The notes: generated by a model not told the origin, from the sequence alone. A stretch of DNA of 64,000 nt from an uncultured Bacilli bacterium (GCA_934700895.1 CAKUXV010000004.1:86558-150557), one strand, 5' to 3'; positions 1 through 9,102 are shown, numbered from the stretch's first letter. Numbers and translations: made by a program.

Positions 1-105
1 AAAATAAGGCAAAACGGCGTTTTTTCATCCTTTGTATTATCCCCGAACTCTAGGGGTATCGGAACCTTTTTATTTCCAAAACCCCATAACTCGTGTATCG
101 TTTAG

Positions 106-119
106 TTTGCTTAAGCAAA
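106..119. promoter_or_regulatory. 14-bp perfect palindrome before first gene
   Basis: TTTGCTTAAGCAAA is a perfect dyad ending 12 bases before the ATG at 132, just upstream of the purine-rich GAGAGTG ribosome binding site. Its size and position fit an operator for a dimeric regulator in the leader, but no matching regulator is visible next to it. Confidence 0.35.
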
Positions 120-131
120 AGAGAGTGAAAA

Positions 132-1283
132 ATGGCGAACAAAAAGAAAAAGAAAAACTCGAATAAAACCGTTACGGCGAAAAAGGTTTCCAAACCCAAG
201 AAAAAAATGTCCCCGGAAGCGAAGGAAAAACTAAAAACCAGCTTCCTTACCTTGGTCAACAACGATGCCTGCATCCGTGCTAGCCGCGAATACCATGGCT
301 GGGGATGGAACGCTTTGGCCGTTACTTTGGCGGTCGCTAGCTGCGTCATCGCAGTCGTACCGAGCCTTGTTGGACGTTTGCAAGTGGATTATGGCAACAG
401 CGTCCTTTCTTCCCCGAACTACAGCTATGATGATGGCTTGACCAACTTCACGAAAAAGCTCGCAGAAGAAGGCATTGACCTCACTATCGATAACAACGGC
501 CACCCCTCCTTTGGCTCCACCGAATCCGTTTGGATTGAAAAGATGGCCGCGAAGGGAAACGAAACCGACAAGCTTTATTTTTACAAAGACGTTTCTTCCT
601 CCAAAGGACAAACGATGTTCGAAGTCTTCGTGAACCCGACCGTCTTCACCACGGCTGCCGCTCACGCCGAAGTCACCGACACCACCTTCTTCGCCGATAT
701 CGTTGAAGGAAAGAACCCCATCAACCACACGACCCGTTCGGACCGCATCGAAGGATCGGATGCCCCTTACGCCACGAGCTTCTTGGCGTTTGGCCTCGAT
801 TCCATCATGATCGGCCGGTATAACGCCAGTGGAAAAGGCGAACGCCTTACTGGCGAAAACAAAGTCTTAATCGGCACGAACTTCAAGAGCTTTGCTTTCA
901 ATAAAGAAAACCAAATGCTCCAAAATAGCGAGCTCAAGGAAGCGGTGGTCGCCAATTACAAAAACGTCTTCCGCAGCATGACTCAGGCCCAGAAAGAAGC
1001 GGGTGCTTGGCAATATACCGGCATCATGTTCGGCGTTTATGTCGGGCTCAATGTCCTCTTTGGCTTGTTACTCTTCCTCCTCACCCGCGGCAAACGCAAT
1101 CCCCTCCGTGTCTACACGTTCTGGGAAACGCAAAAGATGTCCTACTGGGCGAGCTTCGCTCCGGGCATCCTCTCCCTCTGCCTTGGCTTTGCCATGCAGT
1201 CGATGGCCATGATGTCCTTCATCTTCCTCTTCGGCATGCGCATCATGTGGATGTCGATGAAGTCGATGCGCCCTGCGCAATAA
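132..1283 (+). CDS. Lysine-rich multi-pass membrane protein of unknown function
   Basis: I do not recognise a specific family. The first 35 residues are mostly Lys/Ser and probably cytoplasmic. A membrane segment follows at about 55-78, then an outer domain of roughly 210 residues, then about three membrane segments packed into residues 293-375. The N-anchor, large loop and C-terminal helix bundle is loosely like the DUF1189-type membrane proteins of Firmicutes, but that is only an impression. The ATG at 132 is supported by GAGAGTG seven bases upstream. The gene stands alone and ends at a strong hairpin terminator. Confidence 0.8.
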   Translation: MANKKKKKNSNKTVTAKKVSKPKKKMSPEAKEKLKTSFLTLVNNDACIRASREYHGWGWNALAVTLAVASCVIAVVPSLVGRLQVDYGNSVLSSPNYSYDDGLTNFTKKLAEEGIDLTIDNNGHPSFGSTESVWIEKMAAKGNETDKLYFYKDVSSSKGQTMFEVFVNPTVFTTAAAHAEVTDTTFFADIVEGKNPINHTTRSDRIEGSDAPYATSFLAFGLDSIMIGRYNASGKGERLTGENKVLIGTNFKSFAFNKENQMLQNSELKEAVVANYKNVFRSMTQAQKEAGAWQYTGIMFGVYVGLNVLFGLLLFLLTRGKRNPLRVYTFWETQKMSYWASFAPGILSLCLGFAMQSMAMMSFIFLFGMRIMWMSMKSMRPAQ

Positions 1284-1299
1284 GTCTTGCAAGCACCTT

Positions 1300-1332
1300 A
1301 AAAGGGCCCCGTCTTGTGACGGAGCCCTTTTC
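1300..1332. terminator. Bidirectional intrinsic terminator
   Basis: AAAAGGGC-C-CCGTC, loop TTGT, then GACGG-A-GCCCTTTT. It has A- and T-runs on both sides and sits between the convergent genes ending at 1283 and 1343. Confidence 0.85.
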
Positions 1333-1342
1333 TGTTGTCTGG

Positions 1343-1681
1343 TTAGTCCCCGTAATCGGATCCGCGGGATTTATCTTCCACGAAAATGCAAAGGGGGTCT
1401 GTGATATCTTGGATTTCCCGGTAGATAAACCCATCACGGGTAATCCAAGGGTTTTCGAAATCCGCGGTGAAGATAACTTTGTGGTTCTTCTTAATCACGA
1501 GGTCGATCGCCTCCATGATGCGGTCAAAGTCTTCCGCGCGTTTTTCTTTGAATCCGCGTAACCCATCATAAAATCCAGGCTCGACGTAAAACGTATTGCC
1601 ATCCTCATCGTGATAGCAGTTCACCAAATGATTCCATTGGTCTTGGAAGGGCTGGTACTTGTTAAATTCTTCGTAAGTCAT
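1343..1681 (-). CDS. Small hypothetical protein (112 aa)
   Basis: Unrecognised acidic soluble protein with no signal peptide or membrane segment. I place the start at the ATG at 1681 (MTYEEFNKYQPF). A longer in-frame reading up to 1816 would run into the divergent HAD gene and lacks a ribosome binding site. Upstream of 1681 a TGCTAAACT extended -10 and a weak GGCGGA are visible. The aromatic-rich body (WNHLVNCYHDEDGN, FYDGLRGF, GFIYREIQD) looks like a compact globular fold. Function unknown. Confidence 0.65.
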   Translation of the reverse strand: MTYEEFNKYQPFQDQWNHLVNCYHDEDGNTFYVEPGFYDGLRGFKEKRAEDFDRIMEAIDLVIKKNHKVIFTADFENPWITRDGFIYREIQDITDPLCIFVEDKSRGSDYGD

Positions 1682-1750
1682 AAAATATCCGCCAAATAGT
1701 TTAGCATCCCTTGAGGGTTTACGGGTAAAAAGGTATCTTTTTAAAAGAAA

Positions 1751-2554
1751 ATGGAATCGAAAATCAAAATTGTCTTCACCGATATTGATAATACCCTTTA
1801 TAGCCATTTTAAGCATGAAGTCCCATTATCCGCGATTCACGCGATGGAAGACATGCAGAAAAAAGGGATTAAGGTTTTCCTTTGCTCCGGCCGCAACTAC
1901 TACTTAATACGCAAATCGGGCATTTTGTCCGTAGTTCATCCCGATGGCATGGTCACGATGAACGGCAGCAATGCCATTATCGACGGCAACATCATTTATA
2001 AATACCCAATCCCTTCTAACGTCGTCGATAAGATGATTCTCTACGCCAAACGCCTCAAATTCGGTTTGACCTTAATCGAGGAAAGCGAAGGTCATATCAA
2101 CATGATTGATGACCGTGTTATTTCGGCGCACGAAAAATACGGAACCCGTTTCCCACAACCACGCCACTTCCCGGACCATTATGACCGCGTCGTCTATCAA
2201 ATGATTGCTTTCTGCGACGCCTTTGACGAATCCTTGTTCCTCCCCCACCTAGAAAACTGCAAATCCGCGCGTTGGGATGAATATGCCGTCGATATCATGT
2301 TGAAGGATTCTGATAAATCCAAAGGCATCGAATCCGTTCTTGAATATTACGATTTAAAGCCAGAAAACATCCTTTGCCTTGGAGACGGCGAAAACGACGT
2401 GGAAATGCTTCGTTACGCAGGAATCGGAGTTGCCATGGGCAATGGAAGCCCCTTAGCCAAGCAAGCTGCTGATTACGTCACCGACGATATCGACGATGAT
2501 GGATGGGCCAAAGCCTGCCTTCACTTCGGCTTAATCGACCAAATCCGCAAATAA
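1751..2554 (+). CDS. Cof-type HAD-IIB sugar-phosphate phosphatase
   Basis: A haloacid-dehalogenase phosphatase of the Cof/YidA type, expected to remove phosphate from small sugar phosphates or flavin precursors in the cytosol. Motif I is TDIDNT with nucleophile Asp11 and acid/base Asp13; motif II is LCSGRN; motif III/IV is GDGENDVEML at about 211-220. The IIB cap lies between. Length 267 is normal. The start has no Shine-Dalgarno sequence, and a TATCTT box lies 11 bases before the ATG. A perfect terminator follows the stop. The substrate cannot be read from the sequence. Confidence 0.9.
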   Translation: MESKIKIVFTDIDNTLYSHFKHEVPLSAIHAMEDMQKKGIKVFLCSGRNYYLIRKSGILSVVHPDGMVTMNGSNAIIDGNIIYKYPIPSNVVDKMILYAKRLKFGLTLIEESEGHINMIDDRVISAHEKYGTRFPQPRHFPDHYDRVVYQMIAFCDAFDESLFLPHLENCKSARWDEYAVDIMLKDSDKSKGIESVLEYYDLKPENILCLGDGENDVEMLRYAGIGVAMGNGSPLAKQAADYVTDDIDDDGWAKACLHFGLIDQIRK

Positions 2555-2577
2555 GAAGGGTCCGCCCTTCTTTTTTT
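2554..2577 (+). terminator. Intrinsic terminator after the HAD gene
   Basis: AGAAGGG, loop TCCG, CCCTTCT followed by seven T. It starts at the stop codon and separates the HAD gene from tcdA. Confidence 0.92.
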
Positions 2578-2589
2578 GTTCATCCCCCG

Positions 2590-2595
2590 TATACT
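2590..2595 (+). promoter_or_regulatory. -10 box of tcdA (leaderless arrangement)
   Basis: TATACT ends seven bases before the ATG at 2603, so transcription should begin at or next to the start codon. There is no Shine-Dalgarno sequence and no convincing -35. Confidence 0.55.
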
Positions 2596-2602
2596 TTTCC
2601 AT

Positions 2603-3373
2603 ATGAAAAATAACCCCTTTATCCGAACCGAACGCCTTCTTGGCAAAGAAGCGATGGAACGTCTCGCTTCTTCTTGCGTGGCTATCTTTGGATTAGGAGG
2701 GGTAGGAGGCAATTGCTGCGAAGCCCTCGCTCGAAGCGGAGTCGGCCATTTCGTATTGATCGACGACGATGTCGTATCGCTTAGCAACATCAACCGTCAG
2801 CTCATCGCCACCTTCGATACCATCGGAATGAATAAAGTGGATGTCATGGAGCAAAGAATCCGTTCCATCCATCCAGAAGCTATAGTAGAAAAGAGAAAAA
2901 CGTTCTACCTGCCAGAGCACGGGAATGAATTCCCTTTTGAATCCTATTCTTATTGCATCGACTGCATCGATACCGTCACGGCCAAAATCGACATTATCCT
3001 TCGTTGTCAAAAAGCCGGAACCCCCGTTATCTCTTCCATGGGTGCGGGAAATCGACTAGACCCCAGTCAATTGCGAATCGGGGACCTTTATTCCACCCAT
3101 ATGGATCCTCTAGCTAAAATCATGCGAAGAGAATTAAAGAAACGAGGCGTCAGCCATTTAAAAGTCGTTTATAGCGAGGAAAAGCCCACTCTCCCCCAGC
3201 AAGTGATTCTAGAAGAGACATCAAGTGGCAAGCCGAGAAGATCCATCCCCGGATCCACTTCTTTTGTCCCTCCCGTTGCAGGCATTCTTTTAGCCGCGGA
3301 AGTCATCAAAGACTTAACGGGCATCACGCCGAATTCCGATAAGAAAGAGGCCGAAGCCAAAAAGGCCCAATAA
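2603..3373 (+). CDS. tcdA: tRNA threonylcarbamoyladenosine dehydratase (ThiF/E1-like)
   Basis: Converts t6A37 of ANN-decoding tRNAs to cyclic ct6A using ATP. The E1-like nucleotide-binding glycine motif GLGGVG lies at residues 30-35, followed by LIDDDVV and NINRQ, which bind ATP/Mg in this family. The C-terminal part (VVYSEEKP, SFVPPVAGILLA) matches the TcdA/YgdL pattern. The start at 2603 (MKNNPFIRTERLLG) is chosen because an upstream in-frame start at 2576 would lie inside the preceding terminator. The gene is convergent with rlmH, one base away. Confidence 0.92.
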   Translation: MKNNPFIRTERLLGKEAMERLASSCVAIFGLGGVGGNCCEALARSGVGHFVLIDDDVVSLSNINRQLIATFDTIGMNKVDVMEQRIRSIHPEAIVEKRKTFYLPEHGNEFPFESYSYCIDCIDTVTAKIDIILRCQKAGTPVISSMGAGNRLDPSQLRIGDLYSTHMDPLAKIMRRELKKRGVSHLKVVYSEEKPTLPQQVILEETSSGKPRRSIPGSTSFVPPVAGILLAAEVIKDLTGITPNSDKKEAEAKKAQ

Positions 3374-3374
3374 T

Positions 3375-3854
3375 TTATTTATGATAAGGCTCATGATGGG
3401 CAATGCGAAAGGCCCGATAGAGCTGTTCCAATAACATAATCCGCGATAATTGATGGGGGAAGGTCATCTTCCCGAAACTAATGGAATCATTCGCCCGAGC
3501 TTTTAAGGCATCCGATAAACCCAGCGATCCTCCAATTAAGAAAATTAACGAGGAACGTCCTTTAACAAAGGCATTTTCTAAGTAAGAAGAGAAAGAGACG
3601 GAATCGAATTCCTTTTGGTTTAAGTCCATGGCAATCACGTAATCGCCGGATTTGATCTTTTGGAGGACACGGGCCCCTTCTTTTTCTTTGATTTCACCCT
3701 CTTCTTTGGGGCTCGGGCCCTCTTTCGTGGCAAGGTCGGGGAATTCCTCCACCGTGACCTTCGCGTAAACCTGAAGGCGTTTTAAATATTCTTCCGCAGC
3801 AGACCGCCAATAGGATTCCTTCAAGGATCCGATGCAATAGATGGTAATTTTCAT
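3375..3854 (-). CDS. rlmH: 23S rRNA pseudouridine-1915 N3-methyltransferase
   Basis: A SPOUT methyltransferase that methylates pseudouridine 1915 in helix 69 of 23S rRNA. The SAM-binding knot motif FLIGGSLGL and the conserved C-terminal RAFRIAHHEPYHK are intact; length 159 is typical. The ATG at 3854 follows GGAGGTGATT at the right distance and shares ATGA with the walJ stop, so translation is probably coupled. A TTG two codons upstream is less likely. Last gene of the gdpP operon; the rlmH/walJ pairing is conserved in Firmicutes. Confidence 0.95.
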   Translation of the reverse strand: MKITIYCIGSLKESYWRSAAEEYLKRLQVYAKVTVEEFPDLATKEGPSPKEEGEIKEKEGARVLQKIKSGDYVIAMDLNQKEFDSVSFSSYLENAFVKGRSSLIFLIGGSLGLSDALKARANDSISFGKMTFPHQLSRIMLLEQLYRAFRIAHHEPYHK

Positions 3855-4609
3855 TCCCAATCACCTCCAAGAACCATATCCCATTGTTTGGTAGGAACGA
3901 TTTGGATGGAGTCGGGATCAATATCCCGGGATTCGAGCAAGCGACGATAGGACGAAACAGCGATGTCTGCCGTATTGCATTCTTCACTGATATGGCCTAG
4001 ATACACCGCTTTAGTTCTTGGACCAAGAACCTCGCTAAAATAGATCGCGCTATCGACGTTGCTAAGATGTCCATGGTCGCTATGGATACGGTCTTTAAGG
4101 CTTTGGGGGCGTCTGCTTTTATAAAGCATTTCCAAGTCGTGATTCGATTCGAAAAGGTAATAGTCGCAATTTTGGAGAATCTTTAAGGCTTCGTCATCCA
4201 AATACCCCGTATCCGTCACGTAGCCAAGTTTTTCATCGCCAACACGGATTAAATAATTCACGGGATTCGGGGCGTCGTGGTGAGCCGAAAAAGGAAAAAC
4301 GCATAGATGTCCCACGTCAATTCCGCAATAAGGCTCAATGGTCTCGAATACCTCGTCGGGATTTAAGGAGCATTGAGTGGCGTAGACCGCCGTAGTTTTG
4401 GGCATTAAAGAAACCGTACCAATGTGGTCGGTATGATCGTGAGTAATGAAAAGGGCTTCGATATCCTCCACCGATTTGCCAAGGATTTTAGTACCCTCCG
4501 CCAAAGTTTTGCGGGGCACACCCATATCGATTTGAATCAAGGATTCTCCATCCGTAATGAGGGTGGCATTTCCTTTCGATCCCGAAGCGACGAAAACGAT
4601 GCGGATCAT
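3851..4609 (-). CDS. walJ: MBL-fold metallohydrolase WalJ/YycJ
   Basis: Metallo-beta-lactamase-fold hydrolase with the metal motif THDHTDH (His57, His59, Asp61, His62) and a GHLS segment contributing a further histidine. In Bacillus and Streptococcus the homologue sits beside the WalRK genes and links cell division with DNA metabolism; it is a likely 5'-3' exonuclease. Here the walRK genes are absent from the window and walJ lies between dnaB and rlmH, overlapping both by ATGA. Length 252 is slightly below the usual 260-270. Confidence 0.88.
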   Translation of the reverse strand: MIRIVFVASGSKGNATLITDGESLIQIDMGVPRKTLAEGTKILGKSVEDIEALFITHDHTDHIGTVSLMPKTTAVYATQCSLNPDEVFETIEPYCGIDVGHLCVFPFSAHHDAPNPVNYLIRVGDEKLGYVTDTGYLDDEALKILQNCDYYLFESNHDLEMLYKSRRPQSLKDRIHSDHGHLSNVDSAIYFSEVLGPRTKAVYLGHISEECNTADIAVSSYRRLLESRDIDPDSIQIVPTKQWDMVLGGDWE

Positions 4610-6093
4610 TCCGGCATATCCACTTCGCCCATCATGGCAGCCTGACGGGTCTCATAATTCGTGGAAGGTTCGCAAAAACGGGAATAGGCTTTTTGAAACA
4701 ATAGGGTAATGGTTCCCGTTTGACCGTTACGGTTCTTGGCGATGATGATTTTCGTTTCCGACATATCGCCGTTCTCCTTCTTTTCTTCTGCCGTGGGTTG
4801 ATGGACTTCCGGTTCCGGCTCTCCCCCGTTTTGTTTTTCGGCCTTCAACTGATATTTGGTCTTAATGGATTGGCCAGTAGCCGTGTAATAGTCGGGACGA
4901 TACATGAGCATGACGATATCGGCGTCCTGCTCGATAGCGCCCGATTCACGGAGGTTCGCAAGGTTAGGAACCTTGTCGGGGTTATTGTCGACGCTACGGT
5001 TAAGCTGCGATAAGCAGATAACCGGCAACTTCAATTGACGGGCCAACGTCTTCAAAGCGCCCGAGATATAGGATACCTCTTGTTGACGGGCATTCATGTC
5101 GAGCTTATCGGAATAGGTGATGCGGCCCAAATAGTCGATGACGATTAAGCCCAAATCCGGGTGGGTGGCCTTCAATTTCGTAGCTTTGGCGACCAAATCA
5201 CCGAGCTTGGAGTTTGGAGTATCGTCAAAGAACAAATCCGTTTGAGAGATTTCTTCGATAGCGGAAGCCACCTTCACGCGGTCTTTGCCGTAGAGTTTTC
5301 CCGTTTGAATGTCGTTATTGGAAACGCAGGAACGCGATGCAATCAAACGTTCCATGACTTTGTCGGCGCCCATTTCAAGGGAGAAGAATCCGACGGGGAC
5401 CTTCCCGCGAATTGCCGCTTCATAGGCAAGATTCATGCCAAAAGCTGTTTTACCGACGGAAGGGCGGGCGGCGAGGATGATTAAATCGCCTTTTTGCCAT
5501 CCGTGGGTCATGTCATCGAGGCAACGGTAACCCGAGGTTAAACCCGTTAGGCCTTTGTTATCGCTTTTGGATTTCTTTTCGATGTCTTCTCGGACCGCCA
5601 AAGCAACTTCGCGAGCGCTTTTCATGCCCTGAACGGAGCGCTTTTGGGCAATGCGAGTGATTTCATCGTTGGATTGAAGGATGAAGTCGCCGATATTGGA
5701 AACGCCTTTGGAATATTGTTCTTGAATGCGGTTGGTTGCTAATAGCAATTGGCGGAGAACGCTTTGCTCATGAACCATATCGATATAGGTATCGATGTAT
5801 TCTGGAGAAATGACCGTGTTAAGTAATTGGAAAAGATAGGGAGTTCCGCCCGCTTGCTGATCCAATTTGGAATTGATGAGCTGATCATTTAAAGTCTGAA
5901 CGTCCAACGGAAGATGATGGGCATGAAGCTCCTGCATGGCCGTGAAAATAATCCGGTTACGAGGGTCTGCATCGCTAAAATCATCCGGTTGAAGGGAATC
6001 CAAACCGATTTCCGCAGCACCTGGGGAAATCAGCATCGAACCCAAAACGGAGCGTTCTGCTTCTAAGTTACTTGGCAAAGCGATTGTCGCCAT
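4606..6093 (-). CDS. dnaB: Replicative DNA helicase
   Basis: Hexameric 5'-3' helicase of the replication fork. The N-terminal primase-interacting domain (about 1-110) starts ALPSNLEAERSVLGSML. The RecA-like domain has Walker A ARPSVGKT at about 209-216, Walker B LIVIDYLGRI and the DnaB SLEMG and RESGAIEQDADIVM motifs. An unusual acidic stretch of about 25 residues (around 425-450, rich in Glu/Pro/Lys) is inserted just before KIIIAKNRNG. It shares one base with the rplI stop (TAATG). Confidence 0.96.
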   Translation of the reverse strand: MATIALPSNLEAERSVLGSMLISPGAAEIGLDSLQPDDFSDADPRNRIIFTAMQELHAHHLPLDVQTLNDQLINSKLDQQAGGTPYLFQLLNTVISPEYIDTYIDMVHEQSVLRQLLLATNRIQEQYSKGVSNIGDFILQSNDEITRIAQKRSVQGMKSAREVALAVREDIEKKSKSDNKGLTGLTSGYRCLDDMTHGWQKGDLIILAARPSVGKTAFGMNLAYEAAIRGKVPVGFFSLEMGADKVMERLIASRSCVSNNDIQTGKLYGKDRVKVASAIEEISQTDLFFDDTPNSKLGDLVAKATKLKATHPDLGLIVIDYLGRITYSDKLDMNARQQEVSYISGALKTLARQLKLPVICLSQLNRSVDNNPDKVPNLANLRESGAIEQDADIVMLMYRPDYYTATGQSIKTKYQLKAEKQNGGEPEPEVHQPTAEEKKENGDMSETKIIIAKNRNGQTGTITLLFQKAYSRFCEPSTNYETRQAAMMGEVDMPE

Positions 6094-6554
6094 TATTTCT
6101 TCTCCGAAATGTGAACGTTAACCGTTCCGATGACTTCGCCTTCCACCCCTTTATAGAGTTCGATGCGAAGACGGGTATAGCCAAGGCCATTGGCAGGGTA
6201 TTTATCGATGAATTTGCGTTTATCGAGTTTGATGCCCCATTGCTTTTCCATTCCTTCGCAGATTTCTTTGGGGGAAATGGAACCAAAGGCACGGCCATCG
6301 CTGCCGGTCTTTAACGTAAATTCGACGTTGATATGCTCCAAACGGGTTTTAACTTCTTCCGCCGCTTTCTTGAGTTCTTTCTGACGTTCCGCCTCTTGGG
6401 CGTTATCGCGCTTCAACTCTTGCTGAGTGGCATTCGTGGAAAGTTTAGCAAGTCCCCGCGGAATCAAATAATTGAGGCCATATCCATCGCTCACCGTGAC
6501 GGTCTCGCCTTTTTTGCCGATTTTCTTTACATCTTGAGTCAAAATAACTTTCAT
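6093..6554 (-). CDS. rplI: 50S ribosomal protein L9
   Basis: Binds 23S rRNA at the base of the L1 stalk. The N-terminal signature MKVILTQDVKKIGKKGETVTVSDGY is followed by the long connecting helix (about 40-75, rich in Lys/Glu/Ala) and the C-terminal RNA-binding lobe. Length 153 is standard. It overlaps gdpP and dnaB by one base on each side, so all three should be translationally coupled. The gdpP-rplI-dnaB order is conserved in Firmicutes. Confidence 0.97.
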   Translation of the reverse strand: MKVILTQDVKKIGKKGETVTVSDGYGLNYLIPRGLAKLSTNATQQELKRDNAQEAERQKELKKAAEEVKTRLEHINVEFTLKTGSDGRAFGSISPKEICEGMEKQWGIKLDKRKFIDKYPANGLGYTRLRIELYKGVEGEVIGTVNVHISEKK

Positions 6555-8623
6555 TAACGTAATCCTCCTAAGTCCGTTTTCGCTTCATCGAGGTATGTCG
6601 CTAAAGCGTCTAATAATTTGTTTTCCACTACAGCAACCGTCGATCCTGGGAAAGAGGCCGCCGCCATGCCGAAGTGTCCGCCGCCGCCAAGTTTTTCCAT
6701 CAAGAGCTGAACGTTGATGGAACCATCGCTACGCGCGGAAATCGCAATTTCGTTTTGCTTGATTCGTCCAATGACGAAGCTTGCATTAACCCCTTTAAGT
6801 TCGCGGATTTGGTTCGCGACTTTGGCCAGGGCGCTCTTTTCGATGATGTCGGAATCGTCGGAGACGCAGTAGGCAACGCCCGTATAGGGGCTACGCATCG
6901 TCGAAGCGATTTTCGTCACCAAGTTGTATTCTTCGACTTCGTCTTTCAAGAAATCGTCTGCTTTTGCATTATCCGCGCCGAATTCCTTTAAGATTTCGCA
7001 GGCTTCGAAGGAGCGGACCCCCGTAGCTTTAGATTTGAAGAAGGAAGTATCAAGGAAGATACCGGAAAGCATGATCGTCGCGTATTCGGCAGGAATTTCG
7101 ATGCGCGGGTTTGCCGAAGAATATTTGACGAATTCAGCAATGATTTCGCTCGCGCTTCCTGCCGAGGGGTCGATATAAGAGAGAACCGGCTTTTCGATGA
7201 AGGCTTCACCGCGACGGTGATGGTCGATGACAATCGTCTTGCTCGATTTTTCCAGAGCCTTATCGCCCATAACTAGAGCAGGAACCGAGACGTCAACCAC
7301 CACAAATAGAGTGGACGGGCGGATCGATTCTTCTGCTTCTTTTGGAGAAATCGTCATGCGGTCCAAACGCGTTTTATCAAACGTCGACTGGAAGGCTAGA
7401 CGCGTTTTCTTTTCGGTGATACGGGGATCGAAAATGATTTTATAGGGTTTCTTGTAGTGCTCGCAGATTGCGGCAACGCCCAAGCAAGCGCCCAAGGCAT
7501 CCATGTCCATGTCTTTATGACCCGAGATATAGATGTTGCTCGCATCTTTGGCTAATCCGATTAACGAGTTGGCGATGGAACGGAACTGGACGCGGCCCGT
7601 ATTTTCCACCGCAGCCGTCTTGCCGCCATAATACTTGAGTTCCTCTCCGTAATGGCTGACAACCGCTTGGTCTCCGCCACGCGAATTGGCGATATCAATC
7701 GCATTCGAAGCCATTTCGGAAAGTTTGGTGATGTCGTCGAAGCGATGGGCAAAGCCAATGGAAAGGGTGGGAATAACTTGTTGACCTTTTCCTAACATTC
7801 TTACGTTGCTTAAGACCGTAAAGCCATCTTGCTCCATACGGTTCAAAGAAGTGAAATTGCAAACGGCAAAATAGGAATCATTACGAATGCGGCGGACCAA
7901 AACGCCCATGATTTTCGCATAATCAAAGATGGCCGCGCGAACCTTGGTGATCAAATCGTTGCTATCGTCTTCGATTTTGCCGGCAACATCGGAATAGTTA
8001 TCAATCATGATGATGCCAACGCAAGTGGCCTGTTGACGGTTATATTCGCTAACCTGCTCATAGTCGGTGGAATCTTTGAAGATATATAAACGTGCTTCCG
8101 GCAAATATTTCACGGAATAGTCTCTGCCGTTGGCTTCGATTTTTTCGCTCATGTCTACAGGCGCGTTCTTGAGCTCGGCTAGCTTCGGTTGCCATTCCAA
8201 AATATTGGCGTCCAATAAATCGATTTGGCGTTCTTTGAATAAGTTGTTCGTCCAAAGAACAAGGTCATTCTCATCGGTGACGACTAACCCGATTTGGCCG
8301 AAGTTATAAGCTTCCTGAACGTCGCTTCCGATGATGGAAGAAGCATCCAAATCGCTCTTGCGGCGGATATGGCTAAGTTTTACTTCCGTCACCCAAACCG
8401 CGAAGAAATCGATGACAAAAACGCCGACGGTAATGAAAATCCAATATTCCGGTTTCACCATTTCATGGAAACCATTGGGGAAATCGAAGAAATAAAACAA
8501 AGCAACCAAGGCGATGGCCACGGCTTCGAATAGGAAAATGCCCGCGGTCCACAATGTCATTTTATGCAAAGCATAAGACATGGAGAGGGAATGGTTGTTT
8601 TTGTGTTTCGATTTGCTTGCCAT
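6554..8623 (-). CDS. gdpP: Cyclic-di-AMP phosphodiesterase GdpP (degenerate GGDEF, DHH-DHHA1)
   Basis: Membrane-bound phosphodiesterase that hydrolyses c-di-AMP and so tunes osmotic and envelope homeostasis. Two membrane helices lie at about 25-75. A PAS-like region and a degenerate GGDEF domain follow (about 170-300; no GGDEF motif). The catalytic DHH domain has HKDMDMDALG, VVVDVS and VIDHH, and the DHHA1 domain has GGGGHFGMAAA near the C-terminus. Length 689 is typical. First gene of the operon; a TATAAT box lies 11 bases before the ATG and no ribosome binding site is seen. Confidence 0.96.
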   Translation of the reverse strand: MASKSKHKNNHSLSMSYALHKMTLWTAGIFLFEAVAIALVALFYFFDFPNGFHEMVKPEYWIFITVGVFVIDFFAVWVTEVKLSHIRRKSDLDASSIIGSDVQEAYNFGQIGLVVTDENDLVLWTNNLFKERQIDLLDANILEWQPKLAELKNAPVDMSEKIEANGRDYSVKYLPEARLYIFKDSTDYEQVSEYNRQQATCVGIIMIDNYSDVAGKIEDDSNDLITKVRAAIFDYAKIMGVLVRRIRNDSYFAVCNFTSLNRMEQDGFTVLSNVRMLGKGQQVIPTLSIGFAHRFDDITKLSEMASNAIDIANSRGGDQAVVSHYGEELKYYGGKTAAVENTGRVQFRSIANSLIGLAKDASNIYISGHKDMDMDALGACLGVAAICEHYKKPYKIIFDPRITEKKTRLAFQSTFDKTRLDRMTISPKEAEESIRPSTLFVVVDVSVPALVMGDKALEKSSKTIVIDHHRRGEAFIEKPVLSYIDPSAGSASEIIAEFVKYSSANPRIEIPAEYATIMLSGIFLDTSFFKSKATGVRSFEACEILKEFGADNAKADDFLKDEVEEYNLVTKIASTMRSPYTGVAYCVSDDSDIIEKSALAKVANQIRELKGVNASFVIGRIKQNEIAISARSDGSINVQLLMEKLGGGGHFGMAAASFPGSTVAVVENKLLDALATYLDEAKTDLGGLR

Positions 8624-8634
8624 AGGTACTAAAA

Positions 8635-8655
8635 ATTATAGGCATTCCAAGCAAA
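8635..8655 (-). promoter_or_regulatory. gdpP operon promoter with TTTGCTTGGAA element
   Basis: Reading on the minus strand, TTTGCTTGGAA, four bases, then TATAAT, 11 bases, then the gdpP ATG. No normal -35 at 17 bases. The same 11-mer precedes the -10 of the DUF368 gene at 50928. Confidence 0.55.
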
Positions 8656-8687
8656 CGCGGAAAGCCTTCTTTCGTTTCGATATTCTG

Positions 8688-8852
8688 CTATTCGCTTTTT
8701 TGCTCAGATTCGCCCGTCTCTTCTTCTTTTGTCGACGCCTTTTCTTTGTCCTTCAAGGAAAAGATGTAGAAGCATACGGCAATCGTGATGGCAACAAGGG
8801 CGATCGTGACGATGATGCCAATCACAGAGCTGTTCGCAAGGAAGAGTTTCAT
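8688..8852 (-). CDS. Small single-pass membrane protein (54 aa)
   Basis: Predicted from MKLFLANSS: a hydrophobic helix at about residues 10-32 (IIVTIALVAITIAVCFYIF), then an acidic/Lys tail rich in Glu. I choose the ATG at 8852 because a TATACT box ends seven bases upstream, the same leaderless layout as other genes here; there is no ribosome binding site. It precedes gdpP on the same strand. Function unknown; a membrane-regulatory microprotein is possible but unproven. Confidence 0.5.
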   Translation of the reverse strand: MKLFLANSSVIGIIVTIALVAITIAVCFYIFSLKDKEKASTKEEETGESEQKSE

Positions 8853-9053
8853 GAAATCAAGTATAGGGCAAAGAACGTTAAAGGGAAGAGGCGCGCTCAA
8901 AAAATGAAACGGTCGAAAGGAAAATCAACTTACTAAATCCTTCATGTTCGGCGTTTTGAAAGAATTCAATTCAGTGTCTTGAAAACTTTTTCTCAAAAAC
9001 CATTGAATTTGATAGGTTTTAGGATTTTTAGAAAAATGATGAAATTCATCCCA

Positions 9054-9085
9054 AGAAAAAAGAGGCCATCTCAAGGATGGTCTCT
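9054..9085 (-). terminator. Terminator of the sugar-acid operon
   Basis: On the minus strand AGAGACCATC, loop CTTGA, GATGGCCTCT followed by a T-run. It lies 18 bases after the uxuA stop and ends the 11-gene operon. Confidence 0.88.
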
Positions 9086-9102
9086 TCTATTGGATATTCG
9101 AG

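Noticed and set aside
1007..1561. Plus-strand frame running through the end of the first membrane protein gene
   Set aside because: Crosses a strong terminator and overlaps two better-supported genes; no motif.
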